Positions 1 through 7,899 are shown, counted from the first letter of the stretch. The stretch: 64,000 bases of DNA from Domibacillus tundrae (GCF_000970675.1 NZ_LAJA01000007.1:248001-312000), one strand, 5' to 3'. Made by a program: numbers and translations. The notes: generated by a model not told the origin, from the letters alone.

Positions 1-105
1 TTTTCGCAAGATGGACTGATACACAGATTTTATCTTATTTTACGATCACAGAACGATAAATAAGGTGTTTCTTCCGTTCTCTGAGGTTTTCCCGGCAAGG
101 AACGT

Positions 106-651
106 TTATTTCTCTCTCCGATAGACCGCTCTTGTTGACGTGTTGTAAGCCTGGAAGATTCGATCGATTTCTGCCTCATGATTTTCTTTCGCATCAACAA
201 GCACAACGATGTTTCCTTCCTTCAAATACCGCTCATACTCTTTTGCTTTTTCTTCCGGAATACCGGCTCCTGCCAGCGCTCCGATAATTCCACCGCTCCC
301 GAGACCCATACCTGCTCCAGTCAGTCCAGCAAGAATCGGTCCAGCTGCCACAATCGGTCCAATTCCCGGAATCGCAATCAAGCCGGCTCCAAGTATCGCC
401 CCAAGTGAACCCCCGAGAAGACCGCCGGAAAGAGCCCCGATGCCTGCCCCTTTCTCGGCATGTTCCATGCGTTCACTGCTGTCCGTAATAATGTCTGCAT
501 TCGTTTCATGCTCAATGTCACGGACGTCCTTGCTGCTTTTCGCAAAAACGGAAATGTCATCAATGCTGTACCCTTTCAGCTTCAATGCTTCAATGGCTTT
601 AATCACCGCTTCATGTTCTTGAAAGATACCACCAATAATTCTCATTGTCAT
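106..651 (-). CDS. General stress protein 17M-like protein with glycine zipper
   Basis: This is a 181-residue protein. The N-terminal 60 residues (beginning MTMRIIGGIFQEHEAVIKAI) resemble the YflT/general stress protein 17M domain. A long Gly/Ala-rich stretch follows at about residues 66-130 (GIGALSGGLLGGSLGAILGA and similar), typical of glycine-zipper helices that insert into or lie on membranes. A short charged C-terminus includes a predicted helix (EEKAKEYERYLKEG). It is predicted to be a non-enzymatic stress protein of unknown mechanism. The start is ATG at 651 with a GAGGAG ribosome site about 10 nt upstream. A sigma-B-like promoter lies about 60-85 nt upstream. The family is clear; the role is not. 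Confidence 0.75.
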   Translation of the reverse strand: MTMRIIGGIFQEHEAVIKAIEALKLKGYSIDDISVFAKSSKDVRDIEHETNADIITDSSERMEHAEKGAGIGALSGGLLGGSLGAILGAGLIAIPGIGPIVAAGPILAGLTGAGMGLGSGGIIGALAGAGIPEEKAKEYERYLKEGNIVVLVDAKENHEAEIDRIFQAYNTSTRAVYRREK

Positions 652-708
652 GATCCCGATTCTCCTCTCTTTTCTTACCCTTATTCTTATTCCTATTCTT
701 ATTCCTTA

Positions 709-736
709 TTACCCCATACTCCAAAATTACTCAAAC
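709..736 (-). promoter_or_regulatory. Candidate sigma-B promoter
   Basis: Read on the minus strand, GTTTGA (731-736) and GGGTAA (709-714) are 16 nt apart. The B. subtilis sigma-B consensus is GTTTAA and GGGTAT with a 12-16 nt spacer. It lies upstream of the stress-type gene that starts at 651, which fits, but one mismatch in each box and the long spacer keep this tentative. The stretch 652-916 otherwise holds no gene; 670-708 is a pyrimidine-rich run of CTTATTC-like units. Confidence 0.35.
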
Positions 737-916
737 AGAAATTCAGAAAAATATCTCTTTTGTTCCTGGCGAAAACAGAAAAGTGATGAATCAAAGCTGT
801 GTGAAGCGAGAACAACGACACATTCTTTTTAAGCCTTTTTCTTTATATATCACGCCTGACAGCCTATCTTTTGGTGAAAAAGCCAGAAGCCTTACTATTG
901 AGAAGATTGTGATTAA

Positions 917-1449
917 ATGAAGCTAAGTGTTCTTGATCAATCCGTTGTTACAAATGGCGGAACTGAACTGCTGCATTAAAAAATACGCTGAAGCTGGCCT
1001 AGTTAACGGAAGGAATGGGATACACCCGCTTTTGGACAGCGGAACATCATAACACAAACGGAATGGCGGATCCCTCGCCGGAAGTGCTCATTTCCCATAT
1101 TGCTTCGAGTATAAACTCGATACGTGCAGGATCAGGAGGGGTTCTTCTCCCCCAGTATAGACCGTATAAAATTGCTGAGAATTTCAAAGTACTGGAAGCT
1201 TTATTTCCAAAACGGATTGATTTAGGAATCGGCAGCTCGCCTGGAGGTTCCGCAGATACCCGCTTGGCCCTTACGGATGATGTCAGGAAAAGCTTAAATG
1301 AGTTTCCGAGATAAGCGAAAGACCTGCAAGGCTATTTAACAAACGAGGACCAGGGTCAAACCGTAAAAGCGTATCCACTGACAGACAGCCTTCCTGAAAT
1401 GTCGATGTTGGGCATTACCCACCACGGAGCAAGAACAGCCACTGCTTAA
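917..1449 (+). pseudogene. Decayed LLM-class flavin-dependent (luciferase-like) oxidoreductase
   Basis: The remains of a bacterial luciferase-like monooxygenase are readable in pieces. 917-979 encodes MKLSVLDQS..., the usual N-terminus of this family, then stops. The reading frame shifts near 979, and from there to 1014 it reads LKLA-stop-LTEGM. 1015-1311 encodes GYTRFWTAEHHN... with PEVLISHIA and RIDLGIGSSPGG, all family signatures. A TAA at 1312 breaks the frame, and 1315-1449 continues in the same frame with DLQGYLTNE and LPEMSMLGITHHGAR. One frameshift and at least two in-frame stops, with the C-terminal two-thirds mostly lost, show the gene is dead. The parental family normally has about 330 residues. 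Confidence 0.8.
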
Positions 1450-1570
1450 CATGTAAAAAGAAGCAGCGGAAAAATTAAATAAAACTTTATTTGGATGACC
1501 TTGAACATAAATAAAGACAGCCACTTTCGCCAAATTCGTCGCCACTTCGCCCACAGTGCCTTTAAACACA

Positions 1571-1602
1571 AAAAAAGACCACTTCCGAAGAAGTGATCTT
1601 TT
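1571..1602 (-). terminator. Intrinsic terminator downstream of tRNA-Val
   Basis: The stem AGACCACTTC / GAAGTGATCT with a CGAA loop is followed on the minus strand by a run of T residues (1571-1576 read as A on plus). It lies about 50 nt past the 3' end of the tRNA. Confidence 0.75.
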
Positions 1603-1652
1603 CGTAGAGAAACCGTGTTCCTGACGCTCTCTCGAAGGGTTTTGACACCCAA

Positions 1653-1725
1653 TGATTCCTACTGGGTTCGAACCAGCGACCTCTACCCTGTCAAGGTAGC
1701 GCTCTCCCAGCTGAGCTAAGGAATC
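1653..1725 (-). tRNA. tRNA-Val (GAC anticodon)
   Basis: A 73-nt cloverleaf can be drawn on the minus strand. The acceptor stem GATTCCT pairs with AGGAATC and the discriminator is A. The D arm is GCTC...GAGC. The anticodon stem CTACC/GGTAG holds the loop TTGACAG, giving anticodon GAC, which reads GUC valine codons. The T arm contains TTCGAAC. The CCA end is not encoded. It stands alone rather than in a tRNA cluster, with its own consensus promoter upstream and a terminator downstream. Confidence 0.93.
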
Positions 1726-1743
1726 GTTTTACTGACAATTTAT

Positions 1744-1772
1744 ATTTTATTCAATTAAGCTGGTATTGTCAA
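1744..1772 (-). promoter_or_regulatory. Sigma-A promoter of tRNA-Val
   Basis: On the minus strand a perfect -35 TTGACA (1767-1772) is separated by 17 nt from a -10 TAAAAT (1744-1749). This is directly upstream of the tRNA, as expected for a strongly expressed stable RNA. Confidence 0.8.
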
Positions 1773-1854
1773 CGTTTTTTTGTATTTTTATTTAAACTAC
1801 TTAATCTCGATAAACTTGTTGGCATGATAATATGCCGTATACTGCAAAACTTAG

Positions 1855-1887
1855 ATTTGGTCACGAACATCTGAATTTGGTCACGAA
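1855..1887 (-). repeat. Two-unit array with 20-bp period, TTCGTGACCAAAT core
   Basis: On the minus strand the 13-mer TTCGTGACCAAAT occurs at 1887-1875 and again at 1867-1855, with starts exactly 20 bp apart. The same core occurs in a four-unit array at 15667-15747. It lies between the end of the ABC1-like kinase gene and the tRNA promoter. Function unknown. Confidence 0.8.
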
Positions 1888-1892
1888 AACAT

Positions 1893-1924
1893 GCCCTTTG
1901 CCGTTGAATGGTAAGGGCAAAGGG
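1893..1924 (-). terminator. Strong hairpin after the ABC1-like kinase gene
   Basis: GCCCTTTGCC (1893-1902) and GGCAAAGGGC (1915-1924) form a 10-bp stem just past the stop codon at 1936. The T-run after it on the minus strand is short (GTTTTC), so this may be a weak terminator or an mRNA-stabilising hairpin. Confidence 0.5.
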
Positions 1925-1935
1925 CGTATTTTCTT

Positions 1936-3582
1936 CTATTTTATTCTCCGCCACATTAAATACAGCACGGTCATAAATAAAATCGTCATGATAAGAGCGG
2001 TAATGAGCGCGATGTGGTACGTGTTTGAGTCGGATATCGGTGACTGGTTGCCCATCGAGACAAAGATGCCGGCCATAATGATGCTGAAGGCGAGCATGAT
2101 GACACTTAGAACAATGAGCGAGGCCATCCGCTCGATGCGCCTCATCATGTTGTCGTCGGCGGTCAGGTGCATTTTCAGTTTCGGCTGGCCGCCCTCCCAT
2201 TCGTTCAGCGTTTCATTTAAAATACCGGGCAGCTTCACAGCGGCCATTTTAAACAGCCGCAGGAATGAACGGGATTCACGCATCATTTCTTTCGGATGGA
2301 CCCGCCCCATCAGCACTTCATGCGCCATGTCGCGGACCATGCCGGATAAACTTGAACCGGGGTCGAGCGCAATAACAGTTTGTTCGACTTTTAAAAAAGC
2401 CTGGCCGACCTGGACAAAATCTTTTGGGATTGTAATATGATGGCTGCCGGCGACCATGAACAGCTCCTGCAGCATCGCCCCCATTTGTACGTCCACAAGC
2501 TCAATGTCCATATAGCCGGCCATCCAGCGGCTAATGTCGCGCTGGAGCAGCCGCCGCTCAATTGGTTTTCTTGCGCCCATTTCAAGTACTAACATCGACA
2601 GCGACGCGGCATCCCGGTCAGCGAGCGCAAACAAGCAGTCTGAGAGTAAATGCTTCATGTCGTCAGAAAGCCTTCCGGTATTGCCAAAGTCAATGAGTCC
2701 AAGGCGGCCGTCTTTTAAGAGCAGCAGGTTGCCAGGATGCGGGTCGGCATGAAAAATACCGTCGATAAACACTTGACGAAGCACGGTTTCCGATAATGCA
2801 CGGGCGAGCTCCCGCCGTTCTTCCACTTCAATCGCTGCGATGACATCTCCCCGCAGCGATTTACCGCTCACAAATTCCATTACAAGCATCCGCTCAGTCG
2901 TCCATTCCGGGAAAATGCGCGGCACGTAAATGCGTTTTTCTTTCATTAAATCGCGTACACTGACTGCTTCCATCGCTTCCATCCGATAGTTCATTTCCCG
3001 ACCAAGCGCTGCGGCAAAGTCGTCAATGATCGCTTTTAAGCTGATCTGCCTGGCAAGCTCGGAATTTCGTTCGGCTAAATTAGCAAGCTGGCGCAAAATC
3101 GAGACGTCGTTTCGGATCACCGGCTCAATTCCTGGCCGGCGGATTTTAATGGCCACTTCAGTCCCGTCTTTTAGTGCGGCACGATGCACTTGCCCGATGG
3201 AAGCGGCACCGAGGGGTATTTCTTCCATGTAAATAAGCCAGTCTTCCAGCGGCTGCCCCGCTTCCGACTCGACGATTTTTTTTATGGCCTCATATGGCAT
3301 CGCCGGCGCGCTGTTTTGCAGCTTAGCGAGCGGATCCGTCCATGACGGTGGCAATAAGTCTGTTCTCGTTGATAAAAACTGGCCGAGCTTCATAAATGTC
3401 GGTCCAAGTTCTTCAAGTGCCCGCCGCAGCTGCTCGCCTTTTACGTTTTGTTCTTTCGCGCCCCAGCGTGTAAATGGAATTTTTTCCGCCAGGCCAAGGT
3501 CTTTTATGTATCCAGCAAAGCCGTGCTTCGCGAACACCGCCACAATTTCTGGCGCGCGCCGAAGCGTTCCGATTTTCACCAC
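1936..3582 (-). CDS. ABC1/AarF/UbiB-family atypical kinase-like protein
   Basis: A 548-residue member of the ABC1/UbiB kinase-like family, whose relatives (UbiB, Coq8) support isoprenoid quinone synthesis by an ATPase activity. The family KxGQ motif is seen as FMKLGQFLSTRTDLLP near residue 65, the glycine/alanine-rich nucleotide loop as GAASIGQVHRA near 128, and the catalytic-loop motif as HADPHPGNLL near 280, followed by LIDFGNTG. Two hydrophobic helices at the extreme C-terminus (about 492-515 and 520-540) anchor it in the membrane, as in UbiB. It stands alone, so its quinone-related role is taken from family knowledge. The start is the ATG at 3582. Confidence 0.85.
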   Translation of the reverse strand: MVKIGTLRRAPEIVAVFAKHGFAGYIKDLGLAEKIPFTRWGAKEQNVKGEQLRRALEELGPTFMKLGQFLSTRTDLLPPSWTDPLAKLQNSAPAMPYEAIKKIVESEAGQPLEDWLIYMEEIPLGAASIGQVHRAALKDGTEVAIKIRRPGIEPVIRNDVSILRQLANLAERNSELARQISLKAIIDDFAAALGREMNYRMEAMEAVSVRDLMKEKRIYVPRIFPEWTTERMLVMEFVSGKSLRGDVIAAIEVEERRELARALSETVLRQVFIDGIFHADPHPGNLLLLKDGRLGLIDFGNTGRLSDDMKHLLSDCLFALADRDAASLSMLVLEMGARKPIERRLLQRDISRWMAGYMDIELVDVQMGAMLQELFMVAGSHHITIPKDFVQVGQAFLKVEQTVIALDPGSSLSGMVRDMAHEVLMGRVHPKEMMRESRSFLRLFKMAAVKLPGILNETLNEWEGGQPKLKMHLTADDNMMRRIERMASLIVLSVIMLAFSIIMAGIFVSMGNQSPISDSNTYHIALITALIMTILFMTVLYLMWRRIK

Positions 3583-3714
3583 GTCGTCACCTTCTCCGTT
3601 TCCATCTTTTTTTCCATCATATCATATCCGCTTCTCTTCTCGCTCAAAAAAGAACTTTCGTTCGCTTCTGGTCATGGTAAAATGAGCTGACAACATTTTT
3701 GGGGAGGTTTTCGG

Positions 3715-4428
3715 ATGAAACGCGGAACGATTCAAGATCATCTTATACATTCAAACGAATTAAACGAAGACATTTCCTTTCTCGTTTATGTTCCGGCGGA
3801 TTTTTCGCCAATGTTTTCGTATACGTTTTTAATTTGCCAGGACGGAAAGGATTATTTTCAAATGGGCCGTCTGCCGCGCGTAGCAGATGAACTGCTTCGA
3901 GAAGAAGAAATTGAGCCGCTTATTATCGTCGGCATTCCGTACAACGATAAATATGACCGGCGTGACAAATACCACCCGGAAGGTGCAAAGCAAAAAGCCT
4001 ATATTCGCTTTTTGGCACATGAGCTCGTGCCGTATTTAGATGAGCAGTTCCCGGGACACGGTGACCGGTTTGGCCGGGCGCTTGCGGGCGATTCATTAGC
4101 TGGTACGGTATCATTCATGGCAGCACTGGAATATCCGGATTTGTTTGGACGCGTATTGATGCATTCTCCGTTTGTGGACAGCACGGTCATACATAAGGCA
4201 GAACAAGCGAAAACACTTCCCTCTCTTTATCACATGATTGGCACAGAGGAAACGGACGTGCTTATGACAAACGGCGAAAGAGCTGATTTTTTAACGCCGA
4301 ACCGGACGCTCTACTCTCTTTTAGCCGACAAAACAACAGACTATTTTTATGACGAGTTTGCAGGTGGCCACACGTGGACATATTGGCAGAAAGATATGAA
4401 GCCGGCACTGATAAAAATGTTTGAATGA
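3715..4428 (+). CDS. yjcH: Putative esterase YjcH (esterase D-like alpha/beta hydrolase)
   Basis: A 237-residue alpha/beta-hydrolase of the putative esterase (enterochelin esterase/esterase D-like) family. The nucleophile elbow is visible as GDSLAG near residue 125 (GxSxG), followed by HSPFVDS, and the likely catalytic His lies in GGHTWTYWQ near the end. The substrate is unknown. The start at 3715 has a good GGGGAGG ribosome site. It is the first of three co-directional genes (yjcH, yjcG, yjcF) that are also neighbours in B. subtilis. The length agrees with the family. Confidence 0.85.
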   Translation: MKRGTIQDHLIHSNELNEDISFLVYVPADFSPMFSYTFLICQDGKDYFQMGRLPRVADELLREEEIEPLIIVGIPYNDKYDRRDKYHPEGAKQKAYIRFLAHELVPYLDEQFPGHGDRFGRALAGDSLAGTVSFMAALEYPDLFGRVLMHSPFVDSTVIHKAEQAKTLPSLYHMIGTEETDVLMTNGERADFLTPNRTLYSLLADKTTDYFYDEFAGGHTWTYWQKDMKPALIKMFE

Positions 4429-4444
4429 GCTTCGGCTCTCATTC
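4423..4444 (+). terminator. Weak hairpin at the end of yjcH
   Basis: GAATGAG / CTCATTC form a 7-bp stem overlapping the yjcH stop codon. Only a short, interrupted T-run follows, so read-through into yjcG is plausible. Confidence 0.3.
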
Positions 4445-4508
4445 CGCATTTTCGAAAACGTTTGGTATACTAATAGAGGAGACGTTAATTTAAAGGGAGT
4501 GAATGAAC

Positions 4509-5024
4509 ATGAAATACGGTGTTGTCATTTTTCCATCAAAATCTTTGCAGGATAAAGTAAACGGTTACCGGAAGCGGTACGATCCGCATTATGCGCTTAT
4601 TACGCCGCATATTACGCTGAAAAGCCCGTTTGATGCGGATGAGCAGGACGTTAGTCAGATCGCGGAAAAGCTGCGCCGCATCGCCGCTGTTCATCAGCCA
4701 TTTTCGTATCATGTCAGCAAAGTAAAGTCGTTCGAGCCGGTCAACAATGTGATTTATTTTAAAGTTGACCTGAACAAAACGCTTGATTCTTTATATGAGA
4801 TGCTGCATACGGATGAGTTTCCGGGTGAAGAGCCGTATGGATTTGTTCCCCACATTACGATCGGCCAACAGCTGTCCAATGATGAGCATTCGGATGTATA
4901 CGGATCGCTCCAAATGGAATCGATTGACTTAACGGAAATCGCGGACCGCTTTCATTTGCTGTATCAGCTTGAAAACGGCTCCTGGACGGTATATGAAACA
5001 TTTTTACTAGGAAAGGATGCATAG
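4509..5024 (+). CDS. yjcG: 2H phosphoesterase-superfamily protein YjcG
   Basis: A 171-residue protein of the 2'-5' RNA ligase-like 2H phosphoesterase superfamily. The two signature tetrapeptides are HITL near residue 36 and HITI near residue 116 (HxTx motifs). The conserved ending FHLLYQLENGSWTVYETFLLG matches the Bacillus YjcG family. Superfamily members act on cyclic or 2'-5' phosphodiester bonds; the substrate here is unknown. I chose ATG 4509 rather than 4503 because the AAAGGGAGTG ribosome site gives normal spacing only to 4509 and the family begins MKYG. Its end is followed within 5 nt by yjcF. Confidence 0.88.
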   Translation: MKYGVVIFPSKSLQDKVNGYRKRYDPHYALITPHITLKSPFDADEQDVSQIAEKLRRIAAVHQPFSYHVSKVKSFEPVNNVIYFKVDLNKTLDSLYEMLHTDEFPGEEPYGFVPHITIGQQLSNDEHSDVYGSLQMESIDLTEIADRFHLLYQLENGSWTVYETFLLGKDA

Positions 5025-5028
5025 TATT

Positions 5029-5457
5029 TTGAATGTCGTAAAAACAACAGATTTGAAGCAGCGTGAAGACGCTTATGCCGTGCGCACTACCGTTTTTGTG
5101 GGTGAGCAGAATGTGCCCCCTGCACTTGAAATTGATGAACTTGAAGAGGAAGCCGTACATTTCGTTTTGTATGATGAGCAGCACGAGCCATGCGGTGCTG
5201 GCCGTTTTCGTACAGTCGGGGAATTCGGCAAAGTCGAGCGTATTTGCGTCTTAAAAGAAGCCCGGGGTCACGGCGCCGGCAATCTCATTATGGATATGAT
5301 TGAAGGGTATGCGAAAACCGTCGACGGCTTGACAACACTAAAGCTTGATGCCCAGCTGCAGGCCATTCCTTTTTATGAAAAACGCGGCTACGAGATTGTA
5401 TCTGGTGAATTTTTAGATGCCGGCATTTTGCATAAAACGATGACGAAACCGCTCTAA
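5029..5457 (+). CDS. yjcF: GNAT-family N-acetyltransferase YjcF
   Basis: A GNAT acetyltransferase of about 142 residues. The acetyl-CoA-binding region is RICVLKEARGHGAGNLIMDMI, followed by LDAQLQAIPFYEKRGYE, the usual C-terminal GNAT signature. The substrate is unknown. I favour the TTG start at 5029: it places 22 residues before RTTVF exactly as in the B. subtilis homologue, and the AGGAAAGG ribosome site is immediately next to the alternative ATG at 5017, which is too close. It is the last gene of the yjcH-G-F group and is followed by a strong terminator. Confidence 0.85.
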   Translation: MNVVKTTDLKQREDAYAVRTTVFVGEQNVPPALEIDELEEEAVHFVLYDEQHEPCGAGRFRTVGEFGKVERICVLKEARGHGAGNLIMDMIEGYAKTVDGLTTLKLDAQLQAIPFYEKRGYEIVSGEFLDAGILHKTMTKPL

Positions 5458-5462
5458 CAGCA

Positions 5463-5499
5463 AAAAAGCGTATTCTTCAAAACGAGGAATACGCTTTTT
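5463..5499 (+). terminator. Intrinsic terminator after yjcF (bidirectional)
   Basis: AAAAAGCGTATTC and GAATACGCTTTTT form a 13-bp stem with flanking A/T tracts. It can stop yjcF transcripts and also those of the convergent gene at 5535-5789. Confidence 0.9.
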
Positions 5500-5534
5500 C
5501 TATGGGATTGTCTCGATATGCCATCCTTCTTTCA

Positions 5535-5789
5535 TTATGCCAATTTGTCGATTTCAAATCCTTTACCGCTAACTTGTGCCATATGTACGCGGAATGCCTC
5601 ATGTTCACTTTGGCGTTTTTTTCTTTGCTCTTCTAAACTCATTTGTGGTTCAGAGCGGTCTCGTAATACTTTATCAAACGTTACTTTTGCAGCCGGATCG
5701 ACAGATGAATAGCCCATGCTTGTTTCATTTAAAACCCGCTCTCTATAATCGTTGTACTGATATTGCGGAATCGGCATTATGTAACCCAT
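5535..5789 (-). CDS. Hypothetical protein, 84 residues
   Basis: Not recognised as a named family. The product starts MGYIMPIPQYQYNDYRERVL, Tyr- and Pro-rich, then becomes charged and helical (MSLEEQRKKRQSEHEAFRV). There is no membrane segment or signal peptide. The start at 5789 has a strong AAAGGAGCG ribosome site about 8 nt upstream; an in-frame upstream ATG at 5840 lacks one. Its place next to spoVIF and other spore genes suggests, without proving, a sporulation connection. Confidence 0.7.
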   Translation of the reverse strand: MGYIMPIPQYQYNDYRERVLNETSMGYSSVDPAAKVTFDKVLRDRSEPQMSLEEQRKKRQSEHEAFRVHMAQVSGKGFEIDKLA

Positions 5790-5910
5790 TTCTCTCGCTC
5801 CTTTCTTTAGAAAAATGACGACTATATAATATGTATTCACTCTTTCCCCGTTTTATTTCTTATGTAAACCGTTTAATTTTAAAAAGAACCGTTTTACCTA
5901 TATAGATAGG

Positions 5911-5935
5911 AAAAAAGGCAGCGTTTCCGCTGCTC
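5911..5935 (-). terminator. Terminator after spoVIF
   Basis: GCAGCG / CGCTGC with a TTTC loop, followed on the minus strand by CCTTTTTTCC. It lies 12 nt past the spoVIF stop. Confidence 0.8.
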
Positions 5936-5946
5936 TTCACATAGTC

Positions 5947-6195
5947 TTATTTGATCATTTTTGTAATCGCGTCCATGTCGAGCTTTTTGCCGTCTTTTAA
6001 AATCGTGTTGACAATTTCGTCTTCTACCTGTTTTGGCACTTTTTTTCCGGCAAGCGCTGCGGTTTGCGCGACCACAGCCCGAATGGTGCGTTCATCTTTA
6101 AAATCAGCGTACTGAAGTGAATCGACGAGCGCAAACACGTCACTCATACGCACGCCGGTTTTTTTCTCGATATTGCTGAAAAACTTGTCATTCAT
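5947..6195 (-). CDS. spoVIF: Sporulation-specific protein SpoVIF
   Basis: An 82-residue homologue of stage VI sporulation protein F (YjcC), which in B. subtilis is made in the mother cell and is needed for correct coat assembly and spore resistance. The N-terminus MNDKFFSNIEKKTGVRMSDV and the segment SLQYADFKDERTIR match the family through nearly its full length. It is small, soluble and mostly helical. A good GGGGGAGC ribosome site precedes the ATG at 6195. It follows the YjcZ-like gene by 23 nt on the same strand, so the two may be cotranscribed. Confidence 0.9.
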   Translation of the reverse strand: MNDKFFSNIEKKTGVRMSDVFALVDSLQYADFKDERTIRAVVAQTAALAGKKVPKQVEDEIVNTILKDGKKLDMDAITKMIK

Positions 6196-6218
6196 GGCTT
6201 GCTCCCCCTCATTTCAAC

Positions 6219-6320
6219 TCAATAAAAGCTTGCACCGACGATAATGAGCAAAATGAACAAAACAACAATCAACACAAATGTGCTTGAGCCGCCGTAGCCG
6301 CCGTATCCATACATACCCAT
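6219..6320 (-). CDS. YjcZ-family sporulation peptide
   Basis: A 33-residue peptide beginning MGMYGYGGYGGSS, followed by a single hydrophobic helix (FVLIVVLFILLIIVGASFY). This Gly/Tyr-rich head plus one transmembrane segment is the hallmark of the YjcZ/YmzH sporulation peptide family. A very strong AGGGGGAGG ribosome site lies 5-6 nt before the ATG at 6320. It sits directly upstream of spoVIF. The function of the family is poorly known. Confidence 0.88.
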   Translation of the reverse strand: MGMYGYGGYGGSSTFVLIVVLFILLIIVGASFY

Positions 6321-6386
6321 AATGCCTCCCCCTTTCGCTGTTCTCTCCTTATCATATGAAGGAGTGACAAAAAGGGATGGGCCCGC

Positions 6387-6743
6387 TCACCCTTTTGGCT
6401 TAAAAAAAAGGGCGCCAATAAAGCCAAAAACAATCGCGGCAGAAATACCGGAGCTTGTCACTTCAAACATGCCCGTTAATACGCCGACGACTCCATGCTT
6501 TTCAGCTTCCTGCATCGCACCGGCGACTAGCGAGTTGCCAAAGCTCGTAATCGGCATTGTCGCCCCTGCCCCGGCAAAATCCACGAGCCGGTCATACAAA
6601 CCAAAGCCTCCGAGTATCGCTCCTACTGAAACAAGAATCGAAAGCGTGTGGCCCGGTGTCAATTTGCCAACATCCATCATAAGCTGGCCAATGACACAAA
6701 TAAGTCCGCCAATGACAAATGCCCAAAAAAACATTGCAATCAT
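6387..6743 (-). CDS. spoVAE: SpoVAE (SpoVAEB-type) membrane protein
   Basis: A 118-residue integral membrane protein related to SpoVAEB of the spoVA operon, whose products form a channel for dipicolinic acid in the spore inner membrane. About four hydrophobic segments are visible, with the family signatures LTPGHTLSILVSVGAILGGFGLYDRL and FEVTSSGISAAIVFGFIGALFFKPKG. Unlike the canonical operon, spoVAC and spoVAD are not beside it, so it is an orphan copy; whether another set exists elsewhere cannot be seen. It ends downstream of the sporulation lipoprotein gene (17 nt gap, same strand). Confidence 0.88.
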   Translation of the reverse strand: MIAMFFWAFVIGGLICVIGQLMMDVGKLTPGHTLSILVSVGAILGGFGLYDRLVDFAGAGATMPITSFGNSLVAGAMQEAEKHGVVGVLTGMFEVTSSGISAAIVFGFIGALFFKPKG

Positions 6744-6759
6744 GTATCTCTTCCTTTCT

Positions 6760-7209
6760 TTATGCCGTTTCTTCTTTTAATTTAATAATTTCCGAGAGCC
6801 GCTTATCCGCTTCTTTTTCAGTTAAATGCCCGGCTTCCATGTCTTCTTTCAGCCGGACTGCTTCAAGGAAGATTTTATAATCACTCGAGACGACAATTTC
6901 TGATTCTTCCTTCTCTGCCATTTTTTCAATATGATCATCTAGTTCTTTTTCAATTTTTTTCATTTGAAACCGGTCAAGGTGGCGTACTTTGTAAGCAACG
7001 AGCAGCTGATCCGTTCCTTTTACGACTGCCGTATCATATATTTCTTTAAATGAATCCGCTTCTTTTTTTATATCAGCCGCCAAGCTGTCACGGTGTCCAT
7101 CCAGCTGTACCGCATCGGGATCAGCCGTTTCAATCATTGCGGTTCCGTCGTGCTCCTCCCCGCATCCCGCCAGTAAAAAGACCAGAATAATTCCCGCCAT
7201 TTTGTTCAT
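6760..7209 (-). CDS. Sporulation lipoprotein of YhcN/YlaJ type (tentative)
   Basis: A 149-residue predicted lipoprotein. The signal peptide ends in LLAGC with the lipidated Cys at residue 16. The mature part is highly charged and helical and resembles the YhcN/YlaJ spore lipoproteins in its pattern (SLAADIKKEADSFKEIYDTA, DQLLVAYKVRHLDRF). The start at 7209 was chosen because the GGAGG ribosome site is about 9 nt before it; an in-frame GTG at 7218 would overlap the site. It is followed by spoVAE 17 nt later, so the two probably form a sporulation operon. Confidence 0.75.
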   Translation of the reverse strand: MNKMAGIILVFLLAGCGEEHDGTAMIETADPDAVQLDGHRDSLAADIKKEADSFKEIYDTAVVKGTDQLLVAYKVRHLDRFQMKKIEKELDDHIEKMAEKEESEIVVSSDYKIFLEAVRLKEDMEAGHLTEKEADKRLSEIIKLKEETA

Positions 7210-7342
7210 GACCTGCACCTCCGTTTTCGGTCAGTATGCGCGAAAACAAAAAAAAAATTCCATTCATCACGGCAATTGTCCATGCCGTTTTGAACGAAAT
7301 TCATATTGTAATAATGTACCGATATTAAAGGAGGAGTGCCCA

Positions 7343-7861
7343 ATGGGATGCCAAAAGCATCGCGACGATTTAGATGATAGCCGTTTTTCTTCTGAAAGCT
7401 GTGTTTGTGAAGTCGTCCGTGCGATTCGTGATATTCAGGATGCCAGACAGGATGAAGAGTGCCACGATTGCAAAGACTGCTTTGCCGAGCCGCTTGGCGA
7501 TTTGGATGGACCGCGCCGCCGCAATGCCGACACACGCGTATTTACACTAACATCGAAAAAAGGAAAGCCGTTTTTTGCTTTCTTCAGCCCGGATGAAATG
7601 GATTATTGCGATTCCGGCTGTGTCTCCATCTACTTCCGTGTGGAAGATGTTTTTGACAGCTGCTGCGCGCGCTTGCGTGTGCTCGCGCCGCTTGATGACG
7701 AACGAGAGCCAGTGAACCTTGCTTCTGACGAAGGCATTAGCTTAAAACAAGTATGCAAAGTGGAAAATTTCAGAAAAACACGCAGCTGCATCACGGTCGA
7801 CTTAAACGAGTTTATTGCCGTGCAATGTATCAAAGATGTTGACCTTGACGTGTGCCCTTAA
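7343..7861 (+). CDS. cotY/cotZ: Spore coat protein of CotY/CotZ family
   Basis: A 172-residue cysteine-rich protein of the CotY/CotZ family, which builds the disulphide-cross-linked outermost crust of the Bacillus spore. Twelve or more cysteines are visible, including CVCEVVRAI, CHDCKDC, DYCDSGCVSIYFR, DSCCARL and the C-terminal DLDVCP. The start at 7343 has a strong AAAGGAGGAG ribosome site; the frame upstream of it lacks one. A CATATTGTA box at 7302-7310 fits the -10 pattern of sigma-K promoters but lacks an obvious -35. It converges on cotO. One copy is present, so it cannot be assigned to CotY or CotZ specifically. Confidence 0.88.
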   Translation: MGCQKHRDDLDDSRFSSESCVCEVVRAIRDIQDARQDEECHDCKDCFAEPLGDLDGPRRRNADTRVFTLTSKKGKPFFAFFSPDEMDYCDSGCVSIYFRVEDVFDSCCARLRVLAPLDDEREPVNLASDEGISLKQVCKVENFRKTRSCITVDLNEFIAVQCIKDVDLDVCP

Positions 7862-7868
7862 ATAGAAC

Positions 7869-7898
7869 CGCCTCATCAATAAATGAGGCGTTTTTTTT
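7869..7898 (+). terminator. Terminator after the coat gene
   Basis: CGCCTCAT / ATGAGGCG with a 6-nt loop and eight T residues. It lies between the convergent cotY/cotZ-like and cotO genes. Confidence 0.9.
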
Positions 7899-7899
7899 A

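Noticed and set aside
670-708. CTTATTC-type run as a meaningful tandem repeat
   Set aside because: The units are irregular and the tract is simple pyrimidine-rich DNA just upstream of a gene; a slippage tract is sufficient.
1336-1569. 77-codon minus-strand ORF opposite the monooxygenase pseudogene
   Set aside because: It has no ribosome site, crosses the end of the pseudogene and shows no family resemblance; the plus-strand motifs explain this DNA better.
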